A DNA stretch of 64,000 bases from Labilithrix luteola (GCF_001263205.1 NZ_CP012333.1:1922001-1986000); one strand, 5' to 3'; numbered from the stretch's first letter, positions 8,535 to 17,527 are shown. The notes: generated from the letters alone by a model not told the origin. A program made the numbers and translations.

Positions 8535-9754
8535 ACAGGCACGCACTCCTCGGCCTCGCGGCACTGACCGCGCTCACCGCGACGGGTGTCCTGGCGGCTT
8601 GCGCTGCAGACGAGCAGACGTCGGCCGGAGGCGATGACGCCGGCACGATCGTCGCCGATCGGGACGCCCAGGTCGATGCTGCGACCGACTCGGGCTTGGA
8701 CGACGCCGCCTCTGCCCCCTGCCTTCCGGACACACTCTGTCCGGGCGGGCCCTACGACCCGAGCACGCCGGGCGGACCGCTCGATCTCCGAACCCGCATC
8801 AACGCGATTCACGGCCGCTCGCCCAGCGACGTGTGGGCCGTGGGTGCGCGCGGAGCGATCGTCCACTTCGACGGCACGTCGTGGACGCGTTCGGACGCCG
8901 CGACCCAGAAGTCCTTCTACGCCATCTGGCTGCGTGACTCCGGAGAAGCCGCCATCGCCTCGCTTCTCTCGGTCTTCACGCACGGCGCGACCGACGTCGA
9001 CGCCGGTGCTGGCGCGCCGACGCCGTCGCCCGGCGGGTGGCGCGAATTCGACGTCACCGACGCCCCGGGCGAAGCGTTCGGGTCCACGGCAATGGTCTCG
9101 TCCATTTGGGCCGCCTCAAGTGCCGAGTGGGCGTGGCTCACGACCATGGAATTCCCGATCTCGCCCTCGGTCGATCCGAACATCAACGGGCTCTGGCGCG
9201 TTCGCGTGGATCCGACCACGAACGCGCTCCAAGTCGCCAATGCTTTCACTCCTGGCGTCTGCTCGGTCTCGCCGTGCCGACAAATGACGAGCATCCACGG
9301 CGCTTCGGCCGACGACCTCTGGGCCGTCGGCGTCACGGGCGCCTTGGTCCACATCGAAGACGCGCAGAGCGATGCGCCGACCATCACCCCCGTCGACAGC
9401 CAGACCTGGGCTGGGTTGAACGGCGTTTGGGCGGCATCGAAATCCGATATTTGGGCCGTCGGGGGTAATGGTGTGATTCGGCACTGCGCGGGCGCTCCTG
9501 ACGCATGGGACGTCGTCACGGACGTCCCGACCACCGACGACCTCTTTGCCGTGTCGGGCACGTCGGCAACGGACGTCTGGGCCGTCGGAGCGAACGCCAC
9601 TGTTCTCCACTACGACGGACAGCACTGGTCGAGGGTTCGAGTGACAGGCCTCGCGGGTCGCACGCCGACGCTGTTCGCAGTGTGGGCACCTTCCCCTGGC
9701 CACGTCTTGATCGGTGGTGAAGGCGTTCTTCTCTCCTACGGAGGAAAGCCATGA
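8531..9754 (+). CDS. WAVG-repeat beta-propeller lipoprotein (cluster A, first)
   Basis: 407 residues from ATG 8531, which overlaps the previous stop. Signal peptide ends in VLAAC. After a short Asp-rich linker there are at least five repeats of the form SxxDxWAVGxxGxxxHxDG (SPSDVWAVGARG, ADDLWAVGVTG, SKSDIWAVGGNG, SATDVWAVGANA, then HVLIGGEGV). Such repeats form blades of BNR-like propellers. Propellers of this type bind ligands or other proteins; the partner is unknown. It is translationally coupled to the second propeller gene. Confidence 0.82.
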   Translation: MNRHALLGLAALTALTATGVLAACAADEQTSAGGDDAGTIVADRDAQVDAATDSGLDDAASAPCLPDTLCPGGPYDPSTPGGPLDLRTRINAIHGRSPSDVWAVGARGAIVHFDGTSWTRSDAATQKSFYAIWLRDSGEAAIASLLSVFTHGATDVDAGAGAPTPSPGGWREFDVTDAPGEAFGSTAMVSSIWAASSAEWAWLTTMEFPISPSVDPNINGLWRVRVDPTTNALQVANAFTPGVCSVSPCRQMTSIHGASADDLWAVGVTGALVHIEDAQSDAPTITPVDSQTWAGLNGVWAASKSDIWAVGGNGVIRHCAGAPDAWDVVTDVPTTDDLFAVSGTSATDVWAVGANATVLHYDGQHWSRVRVTGLAGRTPTLFAVWAPSPGHVLIGGEGVLLSYGGKP

Positions 9755-11079
9755 AGGCTCAGCTCGTCCGCTTCTCTTTCGCAACCGTGGCCGCCTTTGC
9801 ACTCGCCGGCGCCGCGGCCTGTGCAGCGTCCGGTGACGAGGGGAAGGATCCTCCCGCGTCGGACAACGGAGATGGCAGCTCGACGATCCAGGGTGACGGT
9901 GGTTCGGCGAGCGAGGCCGCGACCGATGCGCACTTCGAAGCCGCGTCACCCCCACGCTGCAGCGAGGCAGGCTGGTGTCTGACGGATCTCCCGGACAGCC
10001 AGCTCCAGTTCAACGACATTTGGCCGATCGGAAACCGTGCCTTCGCGCTCGTGTCGGACGAGTCCGGGAGCAATCGCGCCGTCGAGTTCGACAACGCCAC
10101 GCCCGACGGGCCGTGGCGCTACATCGATGAGGGCGACCTGAACGCGGGACGCACGTTCCCGATGAATCTGTGGGCTCCGAACGAAAACGAGCTCTACGTG
10201 ACGATGGCCGACGTCACTCCCTTCGGCGGCGGAGGCACCTTTGGCACGCTCCTCTTCCGAGGCGTGCGGCCCGTCCCTCCGGCCAAGGATTGGACGTGGA
10301 CTTCCCTGAAGTTCGATTGCGAGCAGCTCGATGCAACGGGTCGCGTGTGGGGAACGAGCCCGAACGACATCTACGTTCTGGGCTGCGGAGTCGTGAGGCA
10401 TTCGACGGCTCCCTTCGGCGGCGACGGCGGCGCAGGGGACCCGGCCTCGTTCACGGCCGAGTGGACCGAAGACACCGCGGCCGGTCCCTTCGTCATCAAC
10501 GCCATCAGCGGCAGCGGACCGGATGATGTCTGGATCTCGGGGTATCACGGACTATGGGGCAGCTGCGCCCTGGTCATCCACAAGACGGCCTCCGGCTACG
10601 AGCGCGTCGTCGACGGCCTCTTCGACGAAGCAAGCAACACCTGCGCGGACAGGCCCGGATATCCACGAATCGACGGATCGTTCGTGGACATCCAAGCGCT
10701 CGGCACGAATCGCTTCGTCGGCGTGCAAAATACCACCGATACGAGTCAGATCAACGAAATGACTCGGATCGAGCCGCGCGCGGGCGGCGGCTGGGACGTG
10801 GCGTATGCCTCCCCATATCCTGATTACGTCACGACGTTGAAGGGGGTCTGGGCAAACGGCGAATCCGATTTTTGGCTCCTCGTCAGCCGTGTCAATGGCA
10901 GCAGCGGCGCAGTCATGCACGGCACGCAGGTCTGGAGCGATGCCGGCACTTACGAATATTCGACGCTCGTCCTCAATGGGGCGCCGAACGCCCAACCCCT
11001 GAATCGAATTCGCGGGACCTCTCCATCCAACCTCTGGGCCGTGGGATTGAATCGTGCGTTTCACAAATCAACGCCCTGA
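9751..11079 (+). CDS. Propeller-type lipoprotein (cluster A, second)
   Basis: 442 residues starting in the ATGA overlap. Signal peptide ends in GAAAC. Propeller-like repeats are more diverged than in the preceding gene (SPNDIYVLGCG, GPDDVWISGYHG, SESDFWLLV, SPSNLWAVGLN). The Cys pair in the CSEAGWC stretch just after the linker recurs as CEPGQWC and CSADQWC in the cluster B propellers. The last 26 bases overlap the RCC1 gene. Surface exposure follows from the lipobox; function is not known. Confidence 0.78.
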   Translation: MKAQLVRFSFATVAAFALAGAAACAASGDEGKDPPASDNGDGSSTIQGDGGSASEAATDAHFEAASPPRCSEAGWCLTDLPDSQLQFNDIWPIGNRAFALVSDESGSNRAVEFDNATPDGPWRYIDEGDLNAGRTFPMNLWAPNENELYVTMADVTPFGGGGTFGTLLFRGVRPVPPAKDWTWTSLKFDCEQLDATGRVWGTSPNDIYVLGCGVVRHSTAPFGGDGGAGDPASFTAEWTEDTAAGPFVINAISGSGPDDVWISGYHGLWGSCALVIHKTASGYERVVDGLFDEASNTCADRPGYPRIDGSFVDIQALGTNRFVGVQNTTDTSQINEMTRIEPRAGGGWDVAYASPYPDYVTTLKGVWANGESDFWLLVSRVNGSSGAVMHGTQVWSDAGTYEYSTLVLNGAPNAQPLNRIRGTSPSNLWAVGLNRAFHKSTP

Positions 11080-12403
11080 TCGGCGCCTATCCCGGGCGCT
11101 TCTACTCCTCTCCCTCGGGACGACCGTGGGAGCTGCGGCGAGCTGCGCGAGCGAGTCCGACCCGACCGCGGCGGACGCGCCTCTCGATGCCGGCGCGACC
11201 TCGTCCGACGCTGGCGTCAGCGGTGACGTCGCCGACACCTCGGCGCCGGCACATGTCGATGCAGGGCGCTCGGACGCTGGACCGACGGCAGTGACGTGCG
11301 GCGAGGACAAGTGCGTCACGTCGCTCGTCACGGTGGGCTACGGCGAGGGATTCTGCGCGCATTATCACGACGACACCGTCTTGTGCTGGGGCGAGAACAC
11401 GAAAGGCCAACTCGGCCGCGGCGACGAGACGAACAACTACGGCGACGGAACGCCCACGCGCGTCGTCGGCGTGTCGAACGTCGTCGATCTCAATCACACG
11501 TGCGCCGTCGACAGGAACGGCGACACGTGGTGCTGGGGAACGGGCGCGTTCTTGCGTGACGAGACGCAACCGGTGACGACCGAGAAGACGCCCGTGAAGC
11601 TTCCGCTGCCGCCGGCAACGAAGGTCATGATCGAATCGTTCTACGACCACGGCGTAGGCTGCGCAGTGACACAGGTGGGCCTTTTGTGCTGGGGCTCCAA
11701 CCTCTACGGGATGCTCGGCCAACCCGCGTTTGGTGACGACCTCCACGCGCCACAACCACCACGAACGATCGCCATGCCGAACGGTGCACCGATTCGTGCG
11801 CTCGCCATGGGTCATGCGGCCTTCGCGCTCCGCGAGGACGAAACGCTGACGAGCTGGGGAGCCAATCCTCCGCTCGGACGGATCTCGTCGCTCTTCCCCG
11901 ATCCGAAGCCCAAGCCCATCGCGCTCTCGAGCGTCAAGGACGTCGACGTGCAGGGCGATAACGCCTGCGCCGTCGCGGAGGGGATCGCCTATTGCTGGGG
12001 AACGCCCCCCGGCAATCCGTACACGGGATCGGCGCTACCGCTCGGCCGCGCCTTGCCCGAGCCCGTTCCCACCCCCGAACCCGTGGTCCAGATCGCCACG
12101 GCGACGAGCACGAGCAACGTCGACCCTCGCCGCGGCTGCGCGGTGAGCGACAAAGGCAACGTCTACTGCTGGGGCGACAACGCCAACGGACAAGTGGGGG
12201 ATGGAACGAAGAACTACGCAACTTCCGCCGTGAAGGTCGCGTTGCCCGAGCCCGCGGCGCAGGTGAAGACGACGTCGAAGACGACGTGCGCTCTTTTGCT
12301 CTCGGGCAAGGTGATGTGCTGGGGCGACGATGGTTTCGGACAGCTCGGTGCAGGGACTCTGCGAAAACCGAGCCTGGTCCCGCAAGAAGTGGTGCTGCCA
12401 TGA
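11054..12403 (+). CDS. RCC1-repeat lipoprotein (cluster A)
   Basis: 449 residues from GTG 11054, inside the end of the previous gene; this start gives an Arg-rich n-region and a lipobox AAASC. Seven CWG-type modules can be counted (VLCWGENTKGQLGRG, TWCWGTG, LLCWGSN, TSWGAN, AYCWGTP, VYCWGDNANGQVGDG, VMCWGDDGFGQLGAG), the number needed for a complete seven-bladed RCC1 propeller. Eukaryotic RCC1 works in the nucleus; secreted bacterial versions are thought to bind proteins or glycans. It overlaps the IgGFc-binding gene by ATGA. Confidence 0.88.
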   Translation: MRFTNQRPDRRLSRALLLLSLGTTVGAAASCASESDPTAADAPLDAGATSSDAGVSGDVADTSAPAHVDAGRSDAGPTAVTCGEDKCVTSLVTVGYGEGFCAHYHDDTVLCWGENTKGQLGRGDETNNYGDGTPTRVVGVSNVVDLNHTCAVDRNGDTWCWGTGAFLRDETQPVTTEKTPVKLPLPPATKVMIESFYDHGVGCAVTQVGLLCWGSNLYGMLGQPAFGDDLHAPQPPRTIAMPNGAPIRALAMGHAAFALREDETLTSWGANPPLGRISSLFPDPKPKPIALSSVKDVDVQGDNACAVAEGIAYCWGTPPGNPYTGSALPLGRALPEPVPTPEPVVQIATATSTSNVDPRRGCAVSDKGNVYCWGDNANGQVGDGTKNYATSAVKVALPEPAAQVKTTSKTTCALLLSGKVMCWGDDGFGQLGAGTLRKPSLVPQEVVLP

Positions 12404-14211
12404 TTCGTTCGTCCGCTCTCGCCGGATTCGCCTTTTGCGTGGTCCTCGCTGCCGCGTGCAGCAAGAACGATTCGAACGCCTTCGACGACTCGGCCGGAAC
12501 CGGCTTCGGCAACGACGCATCGGTCGACGCGGGCGATTGCCCCTTGCAGTGCTCGCTCGACGGCCGCTCCGTGATCCGCGCATGCTCCGGGGAGGTGGTG
12601 CAGACGTGTCCGCCCGACCAGGCGTGCGGTGCGGGCCTATGCCAGGAGCCGTGCGCCGCCGCCAAGGCCGATCGAAGCTCGAATGGTTGTGAGTTCTACC
12701 TCCAGCCACCTCGCTTCACGAAGCAATTCGATCAAGCCTGCTACGCGGCCTACGTCGTGAACACGTCGGCGGTCGCGGTCGACGTCTCGCTCGAGCTCCA
12801 AGGTAAGGCGATCGACGTCTCGCGGTCGATGTACGAGACGAAGCCCGGCGACGCGACGCTCATCCCGCACACGGGCCCCATTGCTCCCGGTGAGAGCGTC
12901 ATTCTCTTCGTGTCGGACGCTCCGCCCGACGCCAAGCTGTCGGGCGACGGCGGCGCTCGCTGCCCCGACGGCGTGGTGCCCGCAACCTTCGAAGACGCGC
13001 TCCCGCCCTTCTCCGGATTCGGCAATTCCTTTCATCTGACGACGAACGTACCGGTCAATCTGGCTGCCATTTACCCGTACGGCGGCGCGCCGAGCTTTGC
13101 GCCATCGGCAACGCTCCTCCTGCCCGTCGCGACGTGGGGAACGCAGCATGTGATCATGAACGCGTGGGGACCGATCTCCCTTCAGATCATGGTCGATGGT
13201 CGAGGGCCTTCGACGCAGATCGTCGCGGCCGAAGACGACACCGAAGTGAGCATTCGCCCGACGCATGACATCCAGGATGGCTCCGGATTCGTGGGAGCCG
13301 CCGCGCAAATTCCGACCACATACAAGTTGAACAAGGGCCAGCTCCTGCAGATCGACCAGGCCGAAGAGCTCTCCGGAAGCGTCGTCACGTCGAACAAGCC
13401 GACCAGCGTGTTCGGTGGCCACGAATGCATGTACATTCCATCCACCCGACAAGCGTGCGACTATGCCCTCCAGCAGTTGCCATCCTTCGAGCAGTGGGGC
13501 TCTGAATACGTCGGCGTCGGCTACCGGCCGCGCGCCGGTGACGAGAACGAACTCATGCCCTATCGCATCGTCGCAGCGCGCGACGAGACGAAGCTCGATT
13601 ACGATCCGGCGCCTCCCCCGGGTGCGCCGTTGACCTTGTCGGCCGGCGAGGTCGTCACATTCTGGTCCGCCACGGGCAACGCGTTCACGGTACGCACGCA
13701 GGACGTCGATCATCCGATCTATCTCGCCGCGTACATGTCCGGCGGCGGGCATGTGATGGTCGGCGAGGACGTTCTCGGCAACCAATTCTTCGGCACCGGC
13801 GATCCCGAGTTCGTGAACGTGATTCCGGCCGGTCAGTACTTGAATACGTACAGCTTCTTTGCCGACCCGACGTACGACGAGACGTCGCTCGTCATCATTC
13901 GAGCGAAGTCGCGCGGCGAGTTCAAACCGGTCTGGCTCGAATGCGCGGGCGGAGATCTGCCGGACTTCAAGCCCGTCGGCTCGCGCGGCGAATACGAGTG
14001 GACGCGCGTCGACCTCGCCCGCAAGGCCGGCCCCGGTCAGGCCTTTGGAGAGCGCGGGGACAAGGTCTGCAAGAACGGATTGCAACGCATGCACAGTGAC
14101 GGGCCGTTCACAGCCACACTGTGGGGTTGGGCGCCGTGGGCAAGCTACGCCTACCCGGGCGGCATGGCCCAACGAAAGCTCGTCCAGACGGCCTTGCCGC
14201 CGGTTCACTAA
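12400..14211 (+). CDS. IgGFc-binding-domain lipoprotein (cluster A)
   Basis: 603 residues from ATG 12400. Lipobox LAAAC, an Asp-rich linker, then a short Cys-rich segment (CPLQCSLDG, CPPDQAC, CQEPC, about residues 45-90). The remainder is the large IgGFc-binding region first named in a mucin-associated human protein and common in myxobacteria: strands with the repeating theme of soft-polymer binding, including NVPVNLAAIYPYGG, FGGHECMYIP and DHPIYLAAYMSGG. It is the last gene of cluster A and is followed by a very strong hairpin. A role in adhesion to extracellular matrix or prey is inferred from the family name and location, not shown. Confidence 0.85.
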   Translation: MIRSSALAGFAFCVVLAAACSKNDSNAFDDSAGTGFGNDASVDAGDCPLQCSLDGRSVIRACSGEVVQTCPPDQACGAGLCQEPCAAAKADRSSNGCEFYLQPPRFTKQFDQACYAAYVVNTSAVAVDVSLELQGKAIDVSRSMYETKPGDATLIPHTGPIAPGESVILFVSDAPPDAKLSGDGGARCPDGVVPATFEDALPPFSGFGNSFHLTTNVPVNLAAIYPYGGAPSFAPSATLLLPVATWGTQHVIMNAWGPISLQIMVDGRGPSTQIVAAEDDTEVSIRPTHDIQDGSGFVGAAAQIPTTYKLNKGQLLQIDQAEELSGSVVTSNKPTSVFGGHECMYIPSTRQACDYALQQLPSFEQWGSEYVGVGYRPRAGDENELMPYRIVAARDETKLDYDPAPPPGAPLTLSAGEVVTFWSATGNAFTVRTQDVDHPIYLAAYMSGGGHVMVGEDVLGNQFFGTGDPEFVNVIPAGQYLNTYSFFADPTYDETSLVIIRAKSRGEFKPVWLECAGGDLPDFKPVGSRGEYEWTRVDLARKAGPGQAFGERGDKVCKNGLQRMHSDGPFTATLWGWAPWASYAYPGGMAQRKLVQTALPPVH

Positions 14212-14232
14212 CGCGTCACTACTGCGGCGACC

Positions 14233-14304
14233 ACTTGCGTGGACCGTGGATTTCGGGGCCCACGATGGGCGAGGGCCCCGAAATCCACGGTCCTTTGCGC
14301 AAGT
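14233..14304. terminator. Long bidirectional terminator hairpin closing cluster A
   Basis: A perfect 21-bp inverted repeat (left arm 14241-14261, right arm 14273-14293, 11-nt loop) is extended by a further 7-bp stem (ACTTGCG 14233-14239 with CGCAAGT 14298-14304) after a small internal loop. It sits between the converging ends of the IgGFc-binding gene and the barrel-protein gene, so it can stop transcription from both sides. Confidence 0.85.
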
Positions 14305-14369
14305 CTGTCGCGAACTCCGTTTGACTGTTCAATCAGCGCAACTGAGTTGCGCTGTAGTGCCGGCGCGAA

Positions 14370-14990
14370 TCAGCCGCCGAACGAGATCGCCGGACCGATG
14401 GCGATCGACTTGAACTCGGTATTCGTGATCGTCTGATACGTCGCTTCGGCGCCAATCGCGAAGATGTGGCCGAAGTGAATCATGAGACCACCGCCGCCAA
14501 GCACCGCGAGACCGTTCTCTCCGGGATTCGTGATGCCGCCGTAACCAATGCCGCCCACGACGAACGGAGCCAGCGGTCCGACCGGCAAGGTGATCCGTAG
14601 CGTGGGCATCGCCAAGCCAATGAAGCGGCTCGAGATGAAATAGCCGCCGAGACGGCCCCCCGGTGCGATCACCGTGGGCCCCGCCTCGATTCCGTAGCGG
14701 CCATCGAGCGCGAGACCGCCGCCATAAGGCCCGCCGTCACGCATCGGCGTGAGGATGGTCGGGCCCAGGCCGAGGTGGAATCCGCGATTCGCGTCGAACG
14801 CCGCGCTGTCATGCTGTTCGCCGTCGGCGCGTGCCGACGACGATGCGAGAAACGCCAAGGCCGACGCGGCGAGCGCCGGTACGAGGCGTCTTGCAACGCG
14901 ACGAGCTCTCGCGCGTGCACAGGCGTCTGGGTCCGCGCTCCGAGAAAACAGCTGTGATTGTTCCCCCGCGAGCTTCGGCCGGTTCGTCAT
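14370..14990 (-). CDS. Small outer-membrane beta-barrel-like protein
   Basis: 206 residues from ATG 14990 (MTNRPK). A basic stretch and a hydrophobic segment ending SSARADG form a signal peptide of unusual length; a later start inside the Arg-rich region is possible. The mature part is Gly-rich with alternating hydrophobic strands (GFHLGLGPTIL, YFISSRFIGLAM, LMIHFGHIFAIGAEA) as in eight-stranded outer-membrane barrels. It ends in FGG without a classical terminal Phe. No specific family is recognised. Confidence 0.65.
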   Translation of the reverse strand: MTNRPKLAGEQSQLFSRSADPDACARARARRVARRLVPALAASALAFLASSSARADGEQHDSAAFDANRGFHLGLGPTILTPMRDGGPYGGGLALDGRYGIEAGPTVIAPGGRLGGYFISSRFIGLAMPTLRITLPVGPLAPFVVGGIGYGGITNPGENGLAVLGGGGLMIHFGHIFAIGAEATYQTITNTEFKSIAIGPAISFGG

Positions 14991-15131
14991 GTTCGGGTAT
15001 CGATGCAACCTCCGTGCTCGCGGTTGCATTCCCGGCCGCGTGCTCCGGCTCCGCGAATGAGGGCTCGGAGGCGGCGATGTCGGAGACGTCGCGTCCCGAC
15101 GTACCGTCATCGAGTCAAATAGGCTCGCTCG

Positions 15132-16091
15132 TCAAACGGCATACGCGGCGATGGCACGTACCGTTTCGGCCATCATCTTCGGCCCGCCGTGGCCCTCGTC
15201 GGGCACGATCACGAGCTCGCTTCCTGGCCACGCTTCGTGCAGACGCCACGCCGTCGAGAGCGGTGAGCTCACGTCGAGCCGGCCATGAATGAGCGTGACG
15301 GGAAGGTGGCGAACGAGCGCGACGTCGTCGAGGAGCGCACGCCCGCCATCGAAGCCGGCATGCTTCCAGTAGTGGATGACGAGCGTGGCGAAGACGTCAC
15401 GAAACGTCGGATCGTCGAAGCGCGGATCGCGCACGAAGTTCGGATCGAGAGAGACGTGCGTGTCTTCCCACGCACACCAGGCGATCGCGGCACGCTCACG
15501 AACGGCCGGATCCGGATCGGTGATCCGCTCGTAGTAAGCGTCGACGAGGCGTTGCCCTGGGCGCCGCCCCGACTGCTCCTCGAACGCCTTCCACTCGCGC
15601 GGAAAGAGCTCGCCCATCGACTCGGTGATCCACGCGACCTCGCGTTCGCTCGTGGTGGTCACCGCCGTCATGACGAGGCCTCGCACGCACGCGGGATGGG
15701 TTCGTGCGTAGGCGAGCGCGAGCGTGGTTCCCCACGAGACGCCGGTGACGAGCCACGACTCGATTCCCAAATGCGTGCGCAGCGCTTCGATGTCGGCGAG
15801 GAGCGTGGCGGTGGTGTTCGTCGCGAGCCCATCGCGCACGTCCCCGAGCGTATCCCCGAACGAGACGGCGAGCGGCCGACTCCGTCCGCAGCCACGCTGA
15901 TCGAGCGAAACGACGAAGAACGCCTCGGGATCGAAGCGGCGTCGATAGCCGCCCATGTTGCCCGAGCCCGGCCCGCCATGGAGGAAGAGAGCGGGCTTGC
16001 CCTTCGGATTGCCCGAGGCCTCCCAGTAGATCTCGTTTCCGTCGCTCGTCTGCAGATGTCCGAAGGCGAACGGTTCGATGGGCGGGAACAC
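15132..16091 (-). CDS. pip: Proline iminopeptidase
   Basis: 319 residues, cytosolic S33 peptidase that removes N-terminal proline from peptides. Family motifs are in place: oxyanion HGGPGSG at 38-44, DQRGCGRS at 64-71, nucleophile GVSWG with Ser119 (usually GGSWG), the acid in HGRLDVSSP near 270 and the His of DEGHGG near 298. A helical cap lies between about 145 and 235. Start is GTG 16091. Upstream on the same strand are a strong hairpin and a 10-codon mini-ORF with an excellent ribosome site, suggesting attenuation-like control. Confidence 0.92.
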   Translation of the reverse strand: MFPPIEPFAFGHLQTSDGNEIYWEASGNPKGKPALFLHGGPGSGNMGGYRRRFDPEAFFVVSLDQRGCGRSRPLAVSFGDTLGDVRDGLATNTTATLLADIEALRTHLGIESWLVTGVSWGTTLALAYARTHPACVRGLVMTAVTTTSEREVAWITESMGELFPREWKAFEEQSGRRPGQRLVDAYYERITDPDPAVRERAAIAWCAWEDTHVSLDPNFVRDPRFDDPTFRDVFATLVIHYWKHAGFDGGRALLDDVALVRHLPVTLIHGRLDVSSPLSTAWRLHEAWPGSELVIVPDEGHGGPKMMAETVRAIAAYAV

Positions 16092-16135
16092 CTGGCTCTC
16101 GTATCAGAAGGCCGCGCCCGTATGGAGTGCGACGG

Positions 16136-16175
16136 CGCGCGAAGGCCACCAGCCGAAGCCGGAAGCCTTCGCGCG
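16136..16175 (-). promoter_or_regulatory. Hairpin between mini-ORF and proline iminopeptidase gene
   Basis: An 11-bp perfect GC-rich inverted repeat (CGCGCGAAGGC at 16136-16146, GCCTTCGCGCG at 16165-16175) with an 18-nt loop lies 17 bases after the stop of the mini-ORF and about 45 bases before the pip start on the transcribed strand. There is no T run after it, so it may act on elongation or translation rather than as a plain terminator. Confidence 0.45.
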
Positions 16176-16192
16176 GCGCATGCTCGATGCGA

Positions 16193-16225
16193 CTACAGCC
16201 CGAGCTTCATTTCGTGCTTCTTCAT
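16193..16225 (-). CDS. Leader-peptide-like mini-ORF (10 aa)
   Basis: ATG 16225 opens a 10-codon frame, MKKHEMKLGL, ending in TAG. It is preceded by AAGGAGGGGA (16231-16240), the best Shine-Dalgarno sequence seen in this region. Such a strong site in front of so short a frame, followed by a hairpin and then pip, looks like a regulatory leader peptide. It could also be the remnant of a longer gene. No homology can be argued at this length. Confidence 0.4.
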   Translation of the reverse strand: MKKHEMKLGL

Positions 16226-16335
16226 GGGACTCCCCTCCTTCGAGGACGTTTCGCGAGCAGATGCTCCGGCTCGTCCGAAGCTGATCACGAACGAGCCTCC
16301 TGACGTTTCCCTGCGCCGCGGGTACAACATGAGGC

Positions 16336-16620
16336 GTGACGGGTCAGCTCCAGCGCGTGGGTGACGACGGACCTCTGCGATGCTCGTTCTGCTCGAACGA
16401 AGCCGCAGGTCCGTGCGCGTCGTGTGAGGCCCCCGTGTGCGGCGATTGCTGCACGCTCACCGAGGGCGGAGCCAAGACGTGGGCCATCTGCCTCGACTGT
16501 GACCGCAAGAAGGGTCGCTCGCTCAGCCATGCGTGGGGCTCGTTCGGCACGTTCCTGATCGGCATCCTCGTCGTGCTTGCCGCGGCGGTCGGCATCATGG
16601 CTTGGCTCTCGGCTCATTGA
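16336..16620 (+). CDS. Zinc-binding (B-box/ribbon-like) membrane protein
   Basis: 94 residues from GTG 16336. The N-terminal half has nine cysteines in pairs (C16/C19, C27/C30, C35/C38/C39, C52/C55), a pattern like B-box or RING-like zinc-binding modules. One membrane helix follows at about 68-90 and the protein ends just after it, so the zinc part is probably cytosolic. No specific function is recognised; a hairpin follows the gene. Confidence 0.72.
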   Translation: MTGQLQRVGDDGPLRCSFCSNEAAGPCASCEAPVCGDCCTLTEGGAKTWAICLDCDRKKGRSLSHAWGSFGTFLIGILVVLAAAVGIMAWLSAH

Positions 16621-16638
16621 GACGAAACGACAACGGTT

Positions 16639-16664
16639 GGGCTCGTCCCATTTGACGAGAGCCC
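16639..16664 (+). terminator. Hairpin after the zinc-binding membrane protein gene
   Basis: CTCGTC/GACGAG (16642-16647 with 16654-16659) forms a 6-bp stem with a TTT-containing loop, extended by GGG/CCC across a 2-nt bulge. It lies 18 bases after the stop at 16620 and before the Mut7-C gene. Confidence 0.4.
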
Positions 16665-16685
16665 GACGCGTGCCACGCTAAGAAG

Positions 16686-17150
16686 ATGGCGGCGCGCTTC
16701 TTTTGCGACGCGATGCTCGGGGGATTGTCGCGCTGGCTGCGCGCTGCAGGCTACGACGCTGCGTTCGTGCACGGGATCGACGACGGCGTGCTCGTCCGTC
16801 GAGCCGGCGAGGAAGCGCGCATCGTGCTCACGTCGGACGCCGGCATCTTCGAACGCAACGTCGTGAAGAGCGGCACCGTTCGCGCGGTGTGGGTTCCGCG
16901 CGCCACACCCCCGGTCGACCAACTGGCCCACGTCTTCAAAGAGCTCGGACTCGCGGCGAGGGAGGCACGTTGCATGGCTTGCGGGGGCGAGCTTCGCGAA
17001 ACTCCGAAAGACGACGTCGCGCACCTCGCGCCTCCGCGCTCGTTTGCGGCCTACGATCGGTTCTGGACGTGTGCGTCGTGTTCGAAGCTCTATTGGCGAG
17101 GCACACATTGGGCGCGCATCGTCGGCTCGCTCGAGGCGGTGGGCCTATGA
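16686..17150 (+). CDS. Mut7-C RNase domain protein
   Basis: 154 residues. The PIN-like half has the acidic residues of the family (FFCDAMLGGLSRWLR with Asp8, LTSDAGIF with Asp51). The C-terminal half is a zinc ribbon with CMAC at 96-99 and CASC at 129-132, closing with the characteristic LYWRGTHW. Length is normal for free-standing bacterial members. The domain is predicted to be an RNase related to the C-terminus of MUT-7; the bacterial substrate is not known. It overlaps the next gene by ATGA. Confidence 0.9.
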   Translation: MAARFFCDAMLGGLSRWLRAAGYDAAFVHGIDDGVLVRRAGEEARIVLTSDAGIFERNVVKSGTVRAVWVPRATPPVDQLAHVFKELGLAAREARCMACGGELRETPKDDVAHLAPPRSFAAYDRFWTCASCSKLYWRGTHWARIVGSLEAVGL

Positions 17151-17527
17151 ACCGACGAGCGCTCGATTGGTCGCGCCTTCGCGAGGTGCTCCGATCGTCG
17201 AGCCGTGCCGGTTCAGGGCAAAGAAACGAGGGCGATGGCCGTCCAAGAGATATGCCCTATCGCGCGCCCGACGCCGAGCGCATGAACGAGCTCACCGAGC
17301 AGGCCAACGAGCTCGAGGCCGTGACCAACGAGGCCCGTGGTCGAAGGCGGCGCGCAGCGGTCATCGCCGGGGGCGTCGTTGCCAGTTGGCTCGCCGTCGT
17401 CCTCCTCGCGGCGTCCCAAGGTTCGCCGCAAACGGCTCCCACGCTCCATTGCCATCGCGTCACGCGCGTCTACGTCGACGCCACGCACCTTCCTGCCGAC
17501 ACGTGGACGAGGTGCATCGAGAGATAG
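17147..17527 (+). CDS. Single-TM hypothetical protein
   Basis: 126 residues from ATG 17147, which overlaps the Mut7-C stop, so the two are translationally coupled. The first 60 residues are charged with a helical segment (RMNELTEQANELEAV). A membrane helix lies at about 70-90, followed by a short periplasmic tail with two cysteines (LHCHRV, WTRCIER) that could form a disulfide. No family recognised. Confidence 0.62.
   Translation: MNRRALDWSRLREVLRSSSRAGSGQRNEGDGRPRDMPYRAPDAERMNELTEQANELEAVTNEARGRRRRAAVIAGGVVASWLAVVLLAASQGSPQTAPTLHCHRVTRVYVDATHLPADTWTRCIER

Noticed and set aside
12637..14208. 523-codon minus-strand frame opposite the IgGFc-binding gene
   Set aside because: Mirrors codon bias of the plus-strand gene; no start with a ribosome site and no domain.
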